NCBI GenBank assembly: GCA_022316685.1
Contig: JAKJHU010000183.1
Location: 1 to 64,000, forward strand
Origin: Progne subis subis
Taxonomy: Eukaryota > Chordata > Aves > Passeriformes > Hirundinidae
Direction: 5' to 3'
DNA length: 64,000 bases
Notes under the pieces: model-generated
Seen by the model: only the letters and a program-made list of their open reading frames with translations
What the model was told of the DNA's origin: nothing
The model's database searches: none
In this document: positions 45,389 to 56,722 of the stretch, one piece after another
How positions within the stretch are numbered: the stretch's first letter is position 1
How the letters are laid out: each line of letters begins with the position of its first letter
Translations under genes and position numbers: made by a program

Positions 45389-46773
45389 GCAGCTCCTTGG
45401 TGGCTGCCCTCTCCAGATGACCATTTCCATGTGCTTTGAAAGTGATCCTTCCTACTCTCCCCCTGGCTCCCAGAGCTGAGGCCTGCGGCAGGACCAGACC
45501 CAACCCGAAGGGGCAAAATTCTCATTTCCTATGCAGAATTTGCAGTAAATTGCTCGATTTCTATTAGAAGTAATATGTTTCTGCTCCCCATGTCTGTTTT
45601 GGTAGCATTCGCTGAGAACAAGGGATATTTCAGCTGGTTTGGGGTGTGCTTTGCACAAGGGAGCAAGGCAAGTTTAGGGACTGGTCTATTCCCTTCCATG
45701 GGGTGGGTCATGGCTGGCATCTCCCCACCCATTGGGGTGAAAATGGAGAGCTGAGTAGATCAGAATTTTCGGTCCTTTGGGACTGATTTTTTTCCCAGCC
45801 CCTTGAGCTCAGGAAGTTTCTCTTCCAAGGGGCTCCATGTCTGCTGCTCACCTCATCCCTAATCCTTGTTGATTGAACCACTTGGGATCTTACACATGGA
45901 GCAAAAAAAACCCATGGGAGGAAGTTTAGAGGGCTCTAAAGGAAGGAGCTGGGCACTCCACACTGTACCAGAGAAATGGTCAAAATCCCACCTCATCTCT
46001 CCATGCCTGACATGCACCCTCCTTTTCTCCCCACGCTACAAAACGTGGAAGCCTAAGGCAAAGAACTGCCCAATTTGCCACAATTTTACGTGAGGTTTGG
46101 GCACATCCCTCCTCAAAATGTTCACCTTTGCACCTGGGGAGCGCTGGAGCAGTTCCCTAATTGTGGGAGACTTCCAGCTGCCTCCATGCTCCTGCTCTCC
46201 AGGCTCCATCCAGGTGAGAGGCTGTGGGAACAATGGGGAGCACACTCAGGGACAAGGAATTTTACACCCATTAAGAGGCTCACCCAGAGTTTTACGGGCC
46301 TCTGGTTTTAAGGCTGGGGAGAGCCTGCATTTGATGTGGAACACAGAGCCTGCAGGCATCATTTCCCACAGCCTTCACCTTTTCCCTCATGCTCCCATGC
46401 CTGTTTATCCCTCTTGGCTTTGATGTCTTCCACGCTCTCCAATGGAAAAAATTCCTAAGAGATGCTCCATGAGGGAAATAAGGCCCAGAGATACAACTAA
46501 TATCTACAAATCATAAACATCCCAAGGTGAAGAGGGAAATTTTCCAATTTACAGGGGTCTTTGGCTTCTCCACTTTTCAACTCACCAATTTAATCCAGGA
46601 ACAATTTGCAGCAACGCTAATTGTGTGTTTTCCCTGAGCTGGGCAAAGTTATAGGCCAATTATTTTTCCTTCACCCCTGTGATGCCTGTGGATTGCTGAA
46701 AGGAAAACTATGAAGGAAGAAGCCAAATCTTCTCAACCAAGCAGCAAAGCACCACCATTCCTTAATGTCCATG
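45389..46773. other. Single-copy DNA; no gene seen
   Basis: A strong donor-like CCAG/GTGAGAG at 46211-46219 has no matching acceptor at exon distance that keeps an open frame. The part 46560-46690 is A/T-rich and complex. Confidence 0.5.
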
Positions 46774-46826
46774 GAAAATAAATAAATAAATAAATATTAA
46801 ATATATATATATATATATATAAAAAA
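46774..46826. repeat. (AAAT)n, (AT)n and A7 compound microsatellite
   Basis: About five AAAT units, then ten AT units, then A7. Confidence 0.93.
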
Positions 46827-47808
46827 ACAAGGAGATTCAGGAAGTTTTATGCTGTCATGGTTTCAGCACAAAAAGAGGCAAATTGATGCCTTTATCATCC
46901 CAAGTGTTGAGATCCTTATAATTTAACTTTCAATTCATGGAACAGATTTCTTCTGAGTGGCAAGGATACAGTTTTACTCCCATCCAAATCTTGGAAACTC
47001 TGGAATGCACTTCTGGGGTTTACCAGACAAGATGCTCTACATTTCCCCATCTTAAGCTCTTTTGTGACTTGAAAGAAAGTCTCAGCTTCAGAGAAGATCT
47101 GATTCATAAAATACAGGTGTACTTGCAGAATTAGCTCAGATATCCACCCCACTTCAAAGCTTGAAGTTTTAGAAAGAAAATTTTGTTTTGCACAAAACCA
47201 GGAAGCCAGCTCCTTACTGAGAACAGGAAATCCAGGTCTGCTCTGAGAGAATTGGAATTTTAATCCAGCTGAGTGGCAGAGAAGGGAATGGTGAGTGAAC
47301 ACCTCACATCCAACACAAGGTTTGTGAACTGGTGTCTCCCAAATCCATTTCCCTTTAAGCTAGGGAGTTTAGTCTGGTTTACAAGCAGACCCAGTCAGAT
47401 GGGCTTTGATGACTGGGCATGAGCAGGCTTGGAATTCACAACAGACACTTCCTGGGAATGCTATCCCATCGGAAATGAGCAGCATGTGGTTACAGTGACA
47501 GGCAAACAGACTCCCCCAGCAGTGCTGAGGAACAATGATAGCAGAATATAATGTAAATATTGTCACTAATACGGCCTGTGTTAATTAATATGGCACATGA
47601 CTAACACAAACCCAGCAACCTCTCCCTTTCCCAAGCCCACACTCCTTGCCCACAGCCTCTGGAGCATTTACAGCCTCAAATCCAGATGACAGATTAATAA
47701 ACCTTCCCCCAAACCCACACAAATGCAGAGACTGAGGCTCACCACCAAATTTTTTCAGGTTTTCCTTTGGGAGGAGAAGGATCTGACCACAAGGCCTTGC
47801 TAACTCAC
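46827..47808. other. Single-copy DNA
   Basis: The segment 47531-47600 is A/T-rich and complex (TAATGTAAATATTGTCACTA; TTAATTAATATGG). No gene is recognised. Confidence 0.5.
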
Positions 47809-47904
47809 CTGTGACAGGGCAGACACTGTGCCCACAGCCACCAAGCTCTGCACCCCTCTCTTGGAGGCCAGTGAACGTGTCTCATGTTCCCCCTGGTATT
47901 TCCA
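47809..47904 (-). other. Weak candidate exon (96 nt), gene unknown
   Basis: On the minus strand the segment follows AAGCTTCTCCCAG and ends CTGTCACAG before GTGAGT, a full consensus donor. It is open in phase 0 for 32 codons (start WKYQGEHETR...). The acceptor pyrimidine tract is only moderate. I do not recognise the peptide; this may be a chance pair of splice-like sites. Confidence 0.18.
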
Positions 47905-48657
47905 CTGGGAGAAGCTTTCCAGGGAAGAGCTCGGGTTTCCTGGCTACATGGGCGCGACCCTGCTGGGTCCAGGGATGCTCAACCAAAGTGCCTCTGGTGC
48001 CTCAGCATTCCCACAAATCAGTGGCTCCTCCACTGTGAGGACTCACTACAAAAAGCAGCAGCCAGCTGAGGTCAGAGAAATGTTTTGGAGGTGGAGAGCT
48101 CCTTAGCCTCCTTCAAAACTCCCCAGCTCTCACTCTCACCATCGGAGATAGGATGGTTGTGTACAGCCTATAGATCACAATAAATCAAGGAGGCCAAAGA
48201 TGTATCAGGGGCCGGGGGCTTTTTTAATGTGCATTTGGCAAGGTTACAAGCCAACAATTCACTTCCCTGGGACCTTTTACTTTCCTGTAAATTCCAAGAG
48301 CCATGTTTAAAAGTGAATTGGCAGATGCAGGGGTTTTTTTTCATTGTAAGGGAATTTGTTTTGCTCCAGCAACAGGCAAACATCTTCAATCAAAAAAACT
48401 ATGAAAGGGAGGGCATGTTCCCACCAAAGGCAGTCTCAGGTTAGTGGGATCTTCTCGCAAAAGGAAAACTGGGATTGTGTGATGAACTATGAAGAAGATC
48501 TGCAGAAAGCTGAATAACACTTTCTGTCCGGAAACCTGAAGTTGCAGGCGCTTTTGGAAGGCTTCGGGATGTGTTACAAGTTGTAATCCTCCTAGCAGAA
48601 CCTCAAAAGCCTTGGCTTGTTCTGCCCTTTTAAATCCAGGACTTGACAGCTCTTTAA
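47905..48657. other. Single-copy DNA
   Basis: Nothing recognised. Confidence 0.5.
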
Positions 48658-48722
48658 GCAGAACCACAAGTGCTAGAGGTGGAAAAGGCCTAGGGATTAT
48701 CTAACCTATTCCGTGACTTAAA
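48658..48722 (-). mobile_element. Possible old CR1 fragment
   Basis: 'CTAGAGGTGGAAAAGGCCTAG' followed by 'GGATTATCTAACCTATTCC' follows the antisense CR1 3' UTR pattern (TTGGAAGGGACCTCAGGGATCATCTAG) with much divergence. Confidence 0.4.
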
Positions 48723-49418
48723 CAGGCAACAGCAACACTCAAACTGTGCTACACAAGCAGTGTGAAAATGCCTGCAGAGGGAGGAATCAGCCAAATTGGT
48801 GATGGGAGCACAAGGAAACACATTTCCCTTGTTTTCCAACTCATTAATTAATCTCTGAGCTTGAGGAGCAGCTGTGGGGCTGCTGCAGACCAGAAGGATG
48901 ATGACACACTAATCTCCTCCGTGGCTGCCAGTGGATGCCCACACATGAAGAATTCATCTTTCCAAGTAGTGTTAACCCTCTTAGCAGATTCCTCACGAGG
49001 GAAAAGAAGGCAGTGGCATTCATCCTCCACCAAAACACGCATATTTTATACTTTTATAGCAATGTTGCTTTGAGTCTTAAGAAACAAACTCTCTATAAAT
49101 CACATCATAAAATATATCCAGACTGATGGTTTACAGGAAAGCTCAGCAATGGCAGGGGGTTTTTTTTGAGGTGGGTTTTTTGGTGATAATCCACCTTCAA
49201 AAAAACAGTTTGCCCCTGCTGCTGGAGGTGGGACAGTTTATTGTGTGTGGATTAAAAGCCTTGCTCTCAGTTCAAGGGTTTGAAGGTCTGTCAGCCACTG
49301 GCAACTGAATTCCACCACCACCCCCTCCTTGTTTTATTGGTATTAATATTTGTGTTTTGCAGGTCTGCTGTGAAATGGATCATGGTTTCCTGAACTTTTC
49401 ACCCTATTTTTTCCACAG
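48723..49418. other. Single-copy DNA upstream of candidate exon
   Basis: Nothing recognised. A T8 run lies near 49160. Confidence 0.5.
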
Positions 49419-49529
49419 AGTTGGGAGCTCACAGGGGGACATCTCAGATATTTGTGTACTGGTGTAGAAAAGAAGGATATCGAGGCCTTGACCCAGGAAT
49501 TTCCGAGACTTATGAATGATGGCTTAAAG
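49419..49529 (+). other. Candidate coding exon (111 nt, 37 codons), gene unknown
   Basis: The segment is bounded by a strong acceptor (CACCCTATTTTTTCCACAG, 49400-49418) and a strong donor (TTAAAG then GTGAGAG from 49530). Exactly one frame is open across it, beginning and ending in phase 0. It encodes SWELTGGHLRYLC then ...KKDIEALTQEFPRLMNDGLK. The peptide is balanced in composition and not repeat-derived, but I cannot place it in a family. It could be an internal exon of an unrecognised plus-strand gene, an lncRNA exon or a chance match. It agrees in strand and phase with the candidate at 12285-12367 (phase-0 end), but 37 kb separate them. Confidence 0.35.
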
Positions 49530-51166
49530 GTGAGAGTCTCGGTAGCTGCAGGTAGCAGGAGGGTGGGAGAGCAGAGGGAAAAAATCAGGCAGGAATCCAA
49601 ACCTGGCAGATCTGAATGCTGTGAGGGAGTAGAAGACAAAATGCCCCCAAACATCCACCTTTAAGGATGGTGCTCCTCTCCGAGCTCAGAGAAAGATCTC
49701 TTCAGAAGGATCCTGCTGGGATTGCAGCCGAGGAAAGCCATGGAATGAGATAACAGCAACAGATCAAGGAAAGGTTCACACACAGTTAGGGATCCATTCA
49801 ACTCCTGGCTGCCTTCAGCAGAGGGAGCACAACTGGTGGACACGGGAAGATGCTGCTGTCCCATATTGTCACTAGGTTATGCAGAGTCTCCAGCTGTCCT
49901 TCTTGGATACACAAGGGACATGCTGAAAAATCCCATCTCCTGTGGCATACTTTTAAGTCCTAAGTGGCCTGAAGCAGATTTTTATCCATGCAGGGTCTCC
50001 TGTGCTCCCAGACGACCTTGATGCCAGAGTCTGAAGCTCCTTCATCTGTAGGATACACCTCCCACCCCGCAGAGTAACACCCACACCAAAGAAAGAGCAG
50101 ATTTCTGCTTTTTGGCATATCAGACATCAAATTCCAGCTGGACCCACCCAGAAGCCCCAAAAACCCAAGGACTTCTGCCACCATCTACATGGCAGGAAAA
50201 TTTGGTTCTTCCCAGCATTACACCTCTCTGATGGGAACCTGGGCACTTCAGCACAACATCATCCCAGCCAGGGCTCAGTGCCTTTCCTTGGACATCTCAC
50301 TGGCTCCACCAGTGTCATTTTTGGGAACAAGGGGGCTTGACTCCACCCTGGAAGCCCATGAAGGCAAAATCAAACTTTCCTGGGTCACTCCCATTCCTCG
50401 GGTTGAAGCAGGAGCGAGGCTTTGTTTTCAAAGCATTGGGGTCAGGTGGGAGGCAGAGAGGGGCTTGGGTAAGACCATCTCTGAAGCCTACAGTGGCACT
50501 AAAGTGGCCCAAAATGTGGATCTGGAGGTTTTGCATGATCATCTGCACTAAATACACAGTGAATCGTGGCTTTTGGGCACAGAAAAGCTGCAGGCAGATG
50601 GCCACCACCTCCCTCTGGCCTTGGCTCTGCATGCCACTGCCCTTATGGAAGGGAACAACAGCACATTCCCAGCTGGAGCGCAGGCTCTGGTGGCATCCAG
50701 CAGCTCAGATGCTCTGCTTAGCTCTTCTCCATCCCTCCACTCTGCAAGGCTGTGCTGGGAAGATCAGGAGCAGATTTCTCCTGAGATTCCTGGCACTGCT
50801 CCTTCCAATCGTGGCTAGTTACTCCAAGAGAAATTACTCTCTTTTATGTTCTGGCACCTCCCGCACTGGCAGGAGGGAGGACAGAGTAAAACAAACCTGA
50901 GGCTCCCAGAAACTCCATAAACAAACAAAGATTTCTTTTCAGTGTGGTTCTGAAGAGAGCCAGAGATCTGGGGAGCAGAAGGAGGAGGAGGGAGGATTGG
51001 CCAGTGTTTCTCCCGAACATGGAACAGAACCTCTCCTGCAGATGACACCACCCAGCTTCGATAGAAAAGGGAACTAATTGTGATGAAAACATCTTGCACT
51101 GATGACCTGCCTTGCCCAAGGGTATTAGGGAGTGCTGGCAGGCAGAGGAAATGCTGCTTCAGCCAC
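49530..51166. other. Single-copy DNA; no gene seen
   Basis: Open frames up to 187 codons (50337-50900) have no recognised domain or splice support. Confidence 0.5.
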
Positions 51167-51365
51167 AGGAATCATGGAATAGTCTGAGCTGGAAGGGACC
51201 CACAAAGATCATCCCAGTCCAACCCCTGGCCCTGCATGGACAACCAAACAGTCCCACCCTGTGCATCCCTGAGAGTGCTCTCCAAAGGCCTCTGGAGCTC
51301 TGGCAGCCTCGGGGCCATGCTCATTCCCTGGGGAGCCTGGGCAGTGCTCCTTTTCCTGAGATTCA
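51167..51365 (-). mobile_element. CR1 LINE 3' fragment (GACCCACAAAGATCAT type)
   Basis: An antisense CR1 begins with 'AGGAATCATGGAATAGTCTG', 'GCTGGAAGGGACCCACAAAG' and 'ATCATCCCAGTCC', then 'CTCATTCCCTGGGGAGCCTGG'. Confidence 0.87.
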
Positions 51366-52300
51366 ATACAAGCCTCCCCTGACACAGCCCAAAGTCAAGA
51401 AGGATGGACCGGCTTGGGTTCATCACAGCAGATCAGCCACATCCCTGTGCTGGATCATGGATAAAAAATGAGCTTGGACTGTTGCACAGGAACTCTTCCA
51501 GGAGGAACCTCCTTTCATTTTCTCCCTCTACAAATTGAGGTGGTCCAGACAAGAGCTGCTCTTCCCTGAGGAGGTTAATGATGTCCCTGAGCCCAGGGGG
51601 TGGTGTGAGGAGCATCTCTGCTGTTTCATGTGACTATTACACTGAAGCTGTAGGATGGAGAGGAATCAGCTTGGCTGTGGGTCAAGGCTGACTTTGGGAG
51701 GCTATTCAAGTGCTGGTGAGACAGAAGAACTAGATATGAGGAGCATTGCCCTTATGCAGCCTCGTGACACTCTGGAACCACACTCACAGCATTTTTTTCT
51801 GGAGAATGAAGCTTAATTTTGCCCAGGATTATCCTCCTCAGGCAGTGCAGTCTGGTTTTTACTCACAGGTTAATCCATGCCATGCTCACAAGCATTGAGC
51901 TGGACAAGTGTGTTGAGTACTGATGAGCAGCTGCTGGCCCTAACTCAGCTGATACTAACCCAGCTGGAAATCCAAAATCCTGATTCACTGTCACACAAAG
52001 CCCAAGGAAGCGTTTCTGTATAACTTAAATATACCCGATTTCACTTTTATTTTCTTCCCTGAAAATGGTGGTACCTGATAAAACCAGTTGTTAGAACACA
52101 ATTTGTTTGTGACGGAGATTTAAATTAAAGGTCAGGCAATCCCAGTCCCCTGCACACCGGTTAGTAAAGCTCTGCCTCCTGTCCAAACTTGCTGTTTGGC
52201 TGTGGAGTCACTACTGGACAGATGTGGTCTGTGAAAGAGCCAGCTGGTCAGATAACAAGAGCTCAGCTCCTAATCCCATCATTAATGGACAAGCAAGTCA
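51366..52300. other. Single-copy DNA; no gene seen
   Basis: Nothing recognised. Confidence 0.5.
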
Positions 52301-52450
52301 CAAATGAGTCATTTCTACCTCTCTGGCTCTGTCTCCTTGCTAATAAAAATTAATAGTATTTTCCTTTTTCTGCTTTTTATATTTTTAAACTTATCTGCTT
52401 CACCTGCAGACTGATTAATGCATTTTTTTTCTGGAAAACAAGGGGAAAAG
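52301..52450. other. A/T-rich complex segment
   Basis: It contains GAGTCATTTC, AAAATTAATAGTATTTTCC and CTGATTAATGCA. It lacks repeat wording and reads like slowly evolving non-coding sequence, but conservation cannot be tested here. Confidence 0.25.
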
Positions 52451-52839
52451 ATGCTGGTCCTGGGAACTGCCTTCAGAAGACGCTGCTGAAGACATGTACC
52501 TTGTCAGGGGTGATAGAGCAGAGAGGCCAGAGAGCCAATTCACAGATCTCCAGCCTCATGGCATTGTGCTGCTGGTCCCCAGTTGTTAATTTTCCCTTTT
52601 GGGACGGATTTTATCTAAAAACTCAGGGATTCTTCAGGAAGGCTGTTCTTGCAACGGAATGAAAACTGTTATAATAATAAAACTGACTCTGTAAGTGCTG
52701 CTTTCTCCCACAGAATCGGACAAGCTGCAACTTGCTGCTGCGCTACTCAGGCATTTCCCAGGAAATGGCTGCCTACATTTACGTATATGCACTCCAGCAT
52801 GGGCTGCCTCCTGCTCCGGCTGCAGCACTCAGCTGCCTT
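52451..52839. other. Single-copy DNA with an isolated splice acceptor-like site
   Basis: CTGCTTTCTCCCACAG at 52698-52713 is a good acceptor, but no donor follows at a normal exon distance. Confidence 0.45.
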
Positions 52840-53050
52840 TGGAAGCAGTTCACACACGCCAGCGTGGAGGGAATACCACGAACTTCCAGGAGAGCCTCGC
52901 ACGCCCGGTGGGGCCTGTGCTAGAAAGGGAGAGCACCACATGTGCCCAGGCCTTCTGGAGGCTGGGCCGTGCTTTCTGAGCCACACGCCTGGATTCTGGG
53001 ACAAATTAGCGTTTTCCATCCCCGGCTGTCTGTTCCGCCTTGTTGCGACA
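52840..53050. other. CpG-dense non-repetitive segment
   Basis: About a dozen CpGs lie in ~210 bp, including 'CCTCGCACGCCCGGTGG' and 'CATCCCCGGCTGTCTGTTCCG'. No CR1 or LTR wording is present. It may be a small regulatory or hypomethylated element. Confidence 0.4.
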
Positions 53051-53207
53051 CCTCTTACCTACTTTTCAGGCTGACCTTGCGCTGGGCCTGAGACTGTTCA
53101 CGAGTTTTTTAGTCATTGTTGAGAACAAGGAAAAAGAAACAAACATCTGGTTAGCAGAGCTGCCAAGTGCACATTCCTTCCTTGTTTTTCAACCTTTCAA
53201 TCCCTCT

Positions 53208-53287
53208 GTTTTCTGCCTGAAATTCCTTTTGATAAATGCACGGAGAGCCACAAGGCACTGATTAGACGCAACTCCTGTCCTGACCCA
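53208..53287. repeat. Diverged direct duplication, copy 1
   Basis: GTTTTCTGCCTGAAATTCC...GACGCAACTCCTGTCC...TGACCCAC is related, with many substitutions, to 53704-53789 (GTTTTCTGCCTGGAATTCC...GATGCAATTCCTGCCC...TGACCCAC). It is an old local duplication or a pair of members of an unknown repeat. Confidence 0.75.
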
Positions 53288-53382
53288 CAGTCACCAGCGT
53301 TGCCTCGCTGGAACAGCCACAGACCCCCGAAACAAGAGTGAGGCCCTGGTGGAACCACCTTGACCACGAATAGGGGGCTGAT

Positions 53383-53436
53383 CCTGCTCCCACTGAGGTC
53401 CCACTGAGCTTTGCCACCAATTTCAGTGGGAACAGG
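53383..53436. repeat. Old palindromic repeat (CCTGCTCCCACTGA arms)
   Basis: CCTGCTCCCACTGA at 53383-53396 pairs 13 of 14 with TCAGTGGGAACAGG at 53423-53436. The wording resembles, from memory, a widespread sauropsid palindromic element reading CCTGCTCCCATTGAAGTCAATGG. It is probably a fossil non-autonomous DNA transposon. Confidence 0.5.
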
Positions 53437-53519
53437 CTCTAATGTCATTCCTGCAGTGATGTGGTGCTCAAGCCTTTCCTCTGCCAAGCTGTGGCTTTGC
53501 CATTCCTTCAGTTCCCGTG

Positions 53520-53521
<2 letters not shown>

Positions 53522-53562
<41 letters not shown>
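53522..53562. repeat. Poly-T tract (~41 T)
   Basis: An uninterrupted T run lies between the two copies of the local duplication. Confidence 0.95.
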
Positions 53563-53564
<2 letters not shown>

Positions 53565-53703
53565 GGAAACAACAACTTTACTGAATCTTGGCCCACAGTG
53601 CTGGAACAGCCTGACCAGACCAGGTTGGGCTGCTCCACCAGAGGCTCATGAAATATCAAACACAAGAAGTGTCACATGACAACAGCTTTGCCTTCTTTGC
53701 CTG

Positions 53704-53789
53704 GTTTTCTGCCTGGAATTCCATTTGAGAAATGCCTGGACAGACACTGGGGACTGTTTAGATGCAATTCCTGCCCTGTGCTGACCCAC
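53704..53789. repeat. Diverged direct duplication, copy 2
   Basis: This is the partner of 53208-53287, about 496 bp downstream in the same orientation. Confidence 0.75.
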
Positions 53790-54349
53790 TACCACCCCCA
53801 CCACGAGTTTCAGCCTCCTGCACCTCTGGCACAGCTGTGTCCTCCTGGACCACAACTCCTGAGACCTTCAGGAAGCTGTGTCCTTCCTCCCCAGCCATAG
53901 GGACCTCTCCACACTGGGAAAGTTAAGGAAGAGCAGCTGCCTTAGACTCCATCTCCCTACAAAGAGACTTCCCCAGGGGCTGGATCAGACCTTCAGGAGG
54001 CTGTACCACCTTCCAGCAGCACCTGTGTTTTGAAGAACCCAGCTAAAGCAAGACGCAATTTTAATTTGAAACCAGGAACAACAGCCCAGTGGGAAAAAGC
54101 CTGGAATCCCTTCAGAGAGAAATCCCAGGGGAAAGGTGAGGCACAAATGGCCCGCTACGTTCTCACTCAACGGGGCATCTTCACAAGGCATTGCTGTCGC
54201 TGTTGCTTGGAATACCAAGCATCTGAGTCTCTTAAAAGCTTCCCTCTGTTTTTTATTTACATGTGACTGAGTCTGTGTGCCTGAAAACCAGATTGGAAGA
54301 TCATTAATCTGGGACAAGAAAGCGCCAGACTCATAGAATGCTGTCCCTC
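53790..54349. other. Single-copy DNA
   Basis: A donor-like AAAG/GTGAGG at 54132-54138 lacks an acceptor with a pyrimidine tract. Nothing else was found. Confidence 0.45.
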
Positions 54350-54740
54350 CCTGTTGTCAATCCTCGCCGACCCCAACCTACGCAACGACTGACGCTCTGA
54401 AGCGGGATTGTACCGGCCTGGAAAGCCTCTCTTTTCCATAAGCAATGCCAAATCTGCGGCATGGCTCGATGATCCAAGTTGACACCGGCCATGAGAACAA
54501 TTCCATTTCCTCCCTGCTGGTCACTTTAATAAACGCCAAGTTCTGGGCAACACAATGTTCGGCATTTCCAGCAAACCGCGCCGTGATCCCATTTGCGTTG
54601 CCAGATTTATTTATTTTAAAATGCCTTTTTTTTTTTTTTTTTCCCCCCCCTTGCGGCCATACATTTTAGATTAAAAAATAATAATCATGCAATCTCGCAG
54701 GAAATTGGGCTTTCAAAATCGGGACGCAAGGAAGTATGGT
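54350..54740. other. CpG-dense non-repetitive segment, candidate regulatory element
   Basis: Around twenty CpGs lie in ~390 bp, spread evenly through 'CCTCGCCGACCCC', 'CTACGCAACGACTGACGC', 'GCGGGATTGTACCGGCC' and 'AAACCGCGCCGTG', and then beyond a T/C run. Single-copy sequence in this window is otherwise CpG-poor. No repeat wording and no clear gene start is seen. Confidence 0.45.
54627..54651. repeat. Poly-T followed by C8
   Basis: A T17-type run changes into C8. It is the same T-to-C junction as at 12139. Confidence 0.85.
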
Positions 54741-56525
54741 CCAGTTGAGATTTGATCAGGCAGATTTTACAGCCCTGCAGCTTGTTGGATACCCTTTTTC
54801 ATTAAGATTAGTTTCAGTTTCTGGCCCCTGTTCTCCCATCACAAGTTAGCTTTTTTTACCCAATGCCTTTTCAAGGGAGCTACAAACTCAACAGCCAGTT
54901 ATTAATTTCACTGGTGAATGCACAGTCCTCATTGAGCTTCAATTCTGATTTAAAGTGGTTTCTGAGTGAGGATATTACAGCCCCGAGGAGAGCTATTGGC
55001 TGCCCCATTCCTACACGCTGGAGGTCTCTGAACATTATCGGTGAAGTTGCTCAGAGAGCTTTCAATCCCTGTCTTTCGGAACAAAAAGGATTTGGGGTGA
55101 GCCTGAGAATCTGAACGCAGAAGGACTTTGGCATACTGTTAGATCTGTGTTGGCGTTTCCAAGCCTAGATGAGAATGCCCTTTTACCAGCTGGAAGGAGG
55201 AACAACATCACTCACTCCTGGAAATGATGCAGTATTTGTATATGGAAACTTGGACAATACGGTGGAAATTACTGGGAAGTTCTGCTTTGCGGAGGAAATG
55301 GTTAAAACTTCTCTCAGCTTCCTGTCAGTTCCATCCATTGAGTCCTACCAGTTCAGAGGGGCTTAACAGCCTCTGCAAACCAGCAAAAGCACCAATAAAA
55401 TCTTTAATAAAGAAAATGTTTTGGAAAGCAAATTTGACCAGGCGTTCTCCAAATGAGGGGACTACACTGAAGCCTTGGAAATTCTTCCTCTATGCTGTAC
55501 AGATGCCCTCTCACTGACCCATAACTTCATTTAACTCTCCTCAAGAGGAAGAAAGGAATCCCTGCTAAAATTATTAGCTTGCACAAAGAATATTTGCTTT
55601 GAGGGGAAGGCCAGCACACGTGCTTGGCTTTCTCAGAGGACTTCCATGACCACAGCACAAACTCCATGGAGGTGCCCCAGAGCTCAGCACACACATCCCT
55701 TCATGTTCGTGCTTTGGGTTTTGGTGTCCCTCAGCCCCAAATTGCTTTTACAACCATAGGCACAAAACACAGGGTGTTCGGTGGGTAACTAAGACATCCA
55801 ACAGCTCTCAACACCTTTTCCAGCTGCCTGCTCACCCACAAAAGGAGCATCACAAAGTGGGAGACTCAGTCCTGAAATGCAGCCCAGGGGCTGCAACCCC
55901 ATGGCAGCCACAGAGCACAACATCCGCCCTTGCCTTCTGAGGGGAAAACCAAACCAGAGCGAGTTTGCGCAACGCGTAATCGAACCCAGTTGTTCTCCAA
56001 GGCAGAGGGATGATGTTCGTGCTGTCCTCTGAGCATCCATCCAGGGCTGTGTGTCCCCAGACTCCACCCGGGGTGATTTGTTCAGCTCTGGGCCGTATTT
56101 GTTGCACGTTTCCCTCTTGTGGAGGTTTTCTAACCATAAGGGTTACTAAGAGCACAGGAATATTAACAGCAGTTGACAGAAGAGTTCTCAGGGGGGATGC
56201 AGCTCACAGGCCCTCAGGATAATGCACATCTCCTATTGTTATAATTATTAGTACTTTCATTAGAGTGGAGGAGACGAGTTATCCAGGAGGGGAGGAGAGC
56301 CTGAAATCATGCGTACCTTTTTTTATGAGGCCCAATGCAGGCTGTGGCCTGAGTCAAAGCACTTAGACAGCCCAACCCATCAAATCCAGTGGTTGTAGTG
56401 GAAGGAGACCTACAAGTTATTTGATAAAATGTCGCACTACAAGATATCACAGCCTCAGACAGAGCACTTCAAACCTACTCCTAGTTACGGCTCTTACGCA
56501 GAGTTGATGCATACTCAGAGTGTGA
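54741..56525. other. Single-copy DNA; no gene seen
   Basis: An open frame at 55169-55366 follows TTTTACCAG, but no donor supports it. A CpG group lies at 55960-55985. Nothing is recognised. Confidence 0.45.
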
Positions 56526-56722
56526 TGAGGCCCCGGCACAGGGTGCCCAGAGGATGTGCACATGGATACCCCATCCCTGGAAGTGTCCAAGGCCAGGTTG
56601 GATGGTGCTCGGAGAAACCTGGGTGGAAGGTGTCCCTGCCCAGGGCAGGATGCTGGAACAAGGAGGCCTTTAAAACACAAACAATCCTAGATCACGAACT
56701 GTTCTAGGATTCTATGGTCTCA
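56526..56722 (+). mobile_element. CR1 LINE 3' fragment
   Basis: A sense CR1 reads 'GAGGCCCCGGCACAGGGTGCC', 'CCCCATCCCTGGAAGTGTCC', 'GGTGTCCCTGCCCAGGGCAGG' and ends 'TTCTAGGATTCTATGG', the typical ATTCTATG-type tail. Confidence 0.9.

Noticed and set aside
50337..50900. 187-codon plus-strand open frame
   Set aside because: No recognisable domain, no splice signals at its ends, and overlapping open frames on both strands.
52698..52930. Good acceptor CTGCTTTCTCCCACAG followed by an open frame
   Set aside because: No GT donor with consensus context before the stop. Kept only as an isolated site.
55169..55366. Protein-like 65-codon frame after TTTTACCAG
   Set aside because: The acceptor tract is weak and no consensus donor follows before the stop.
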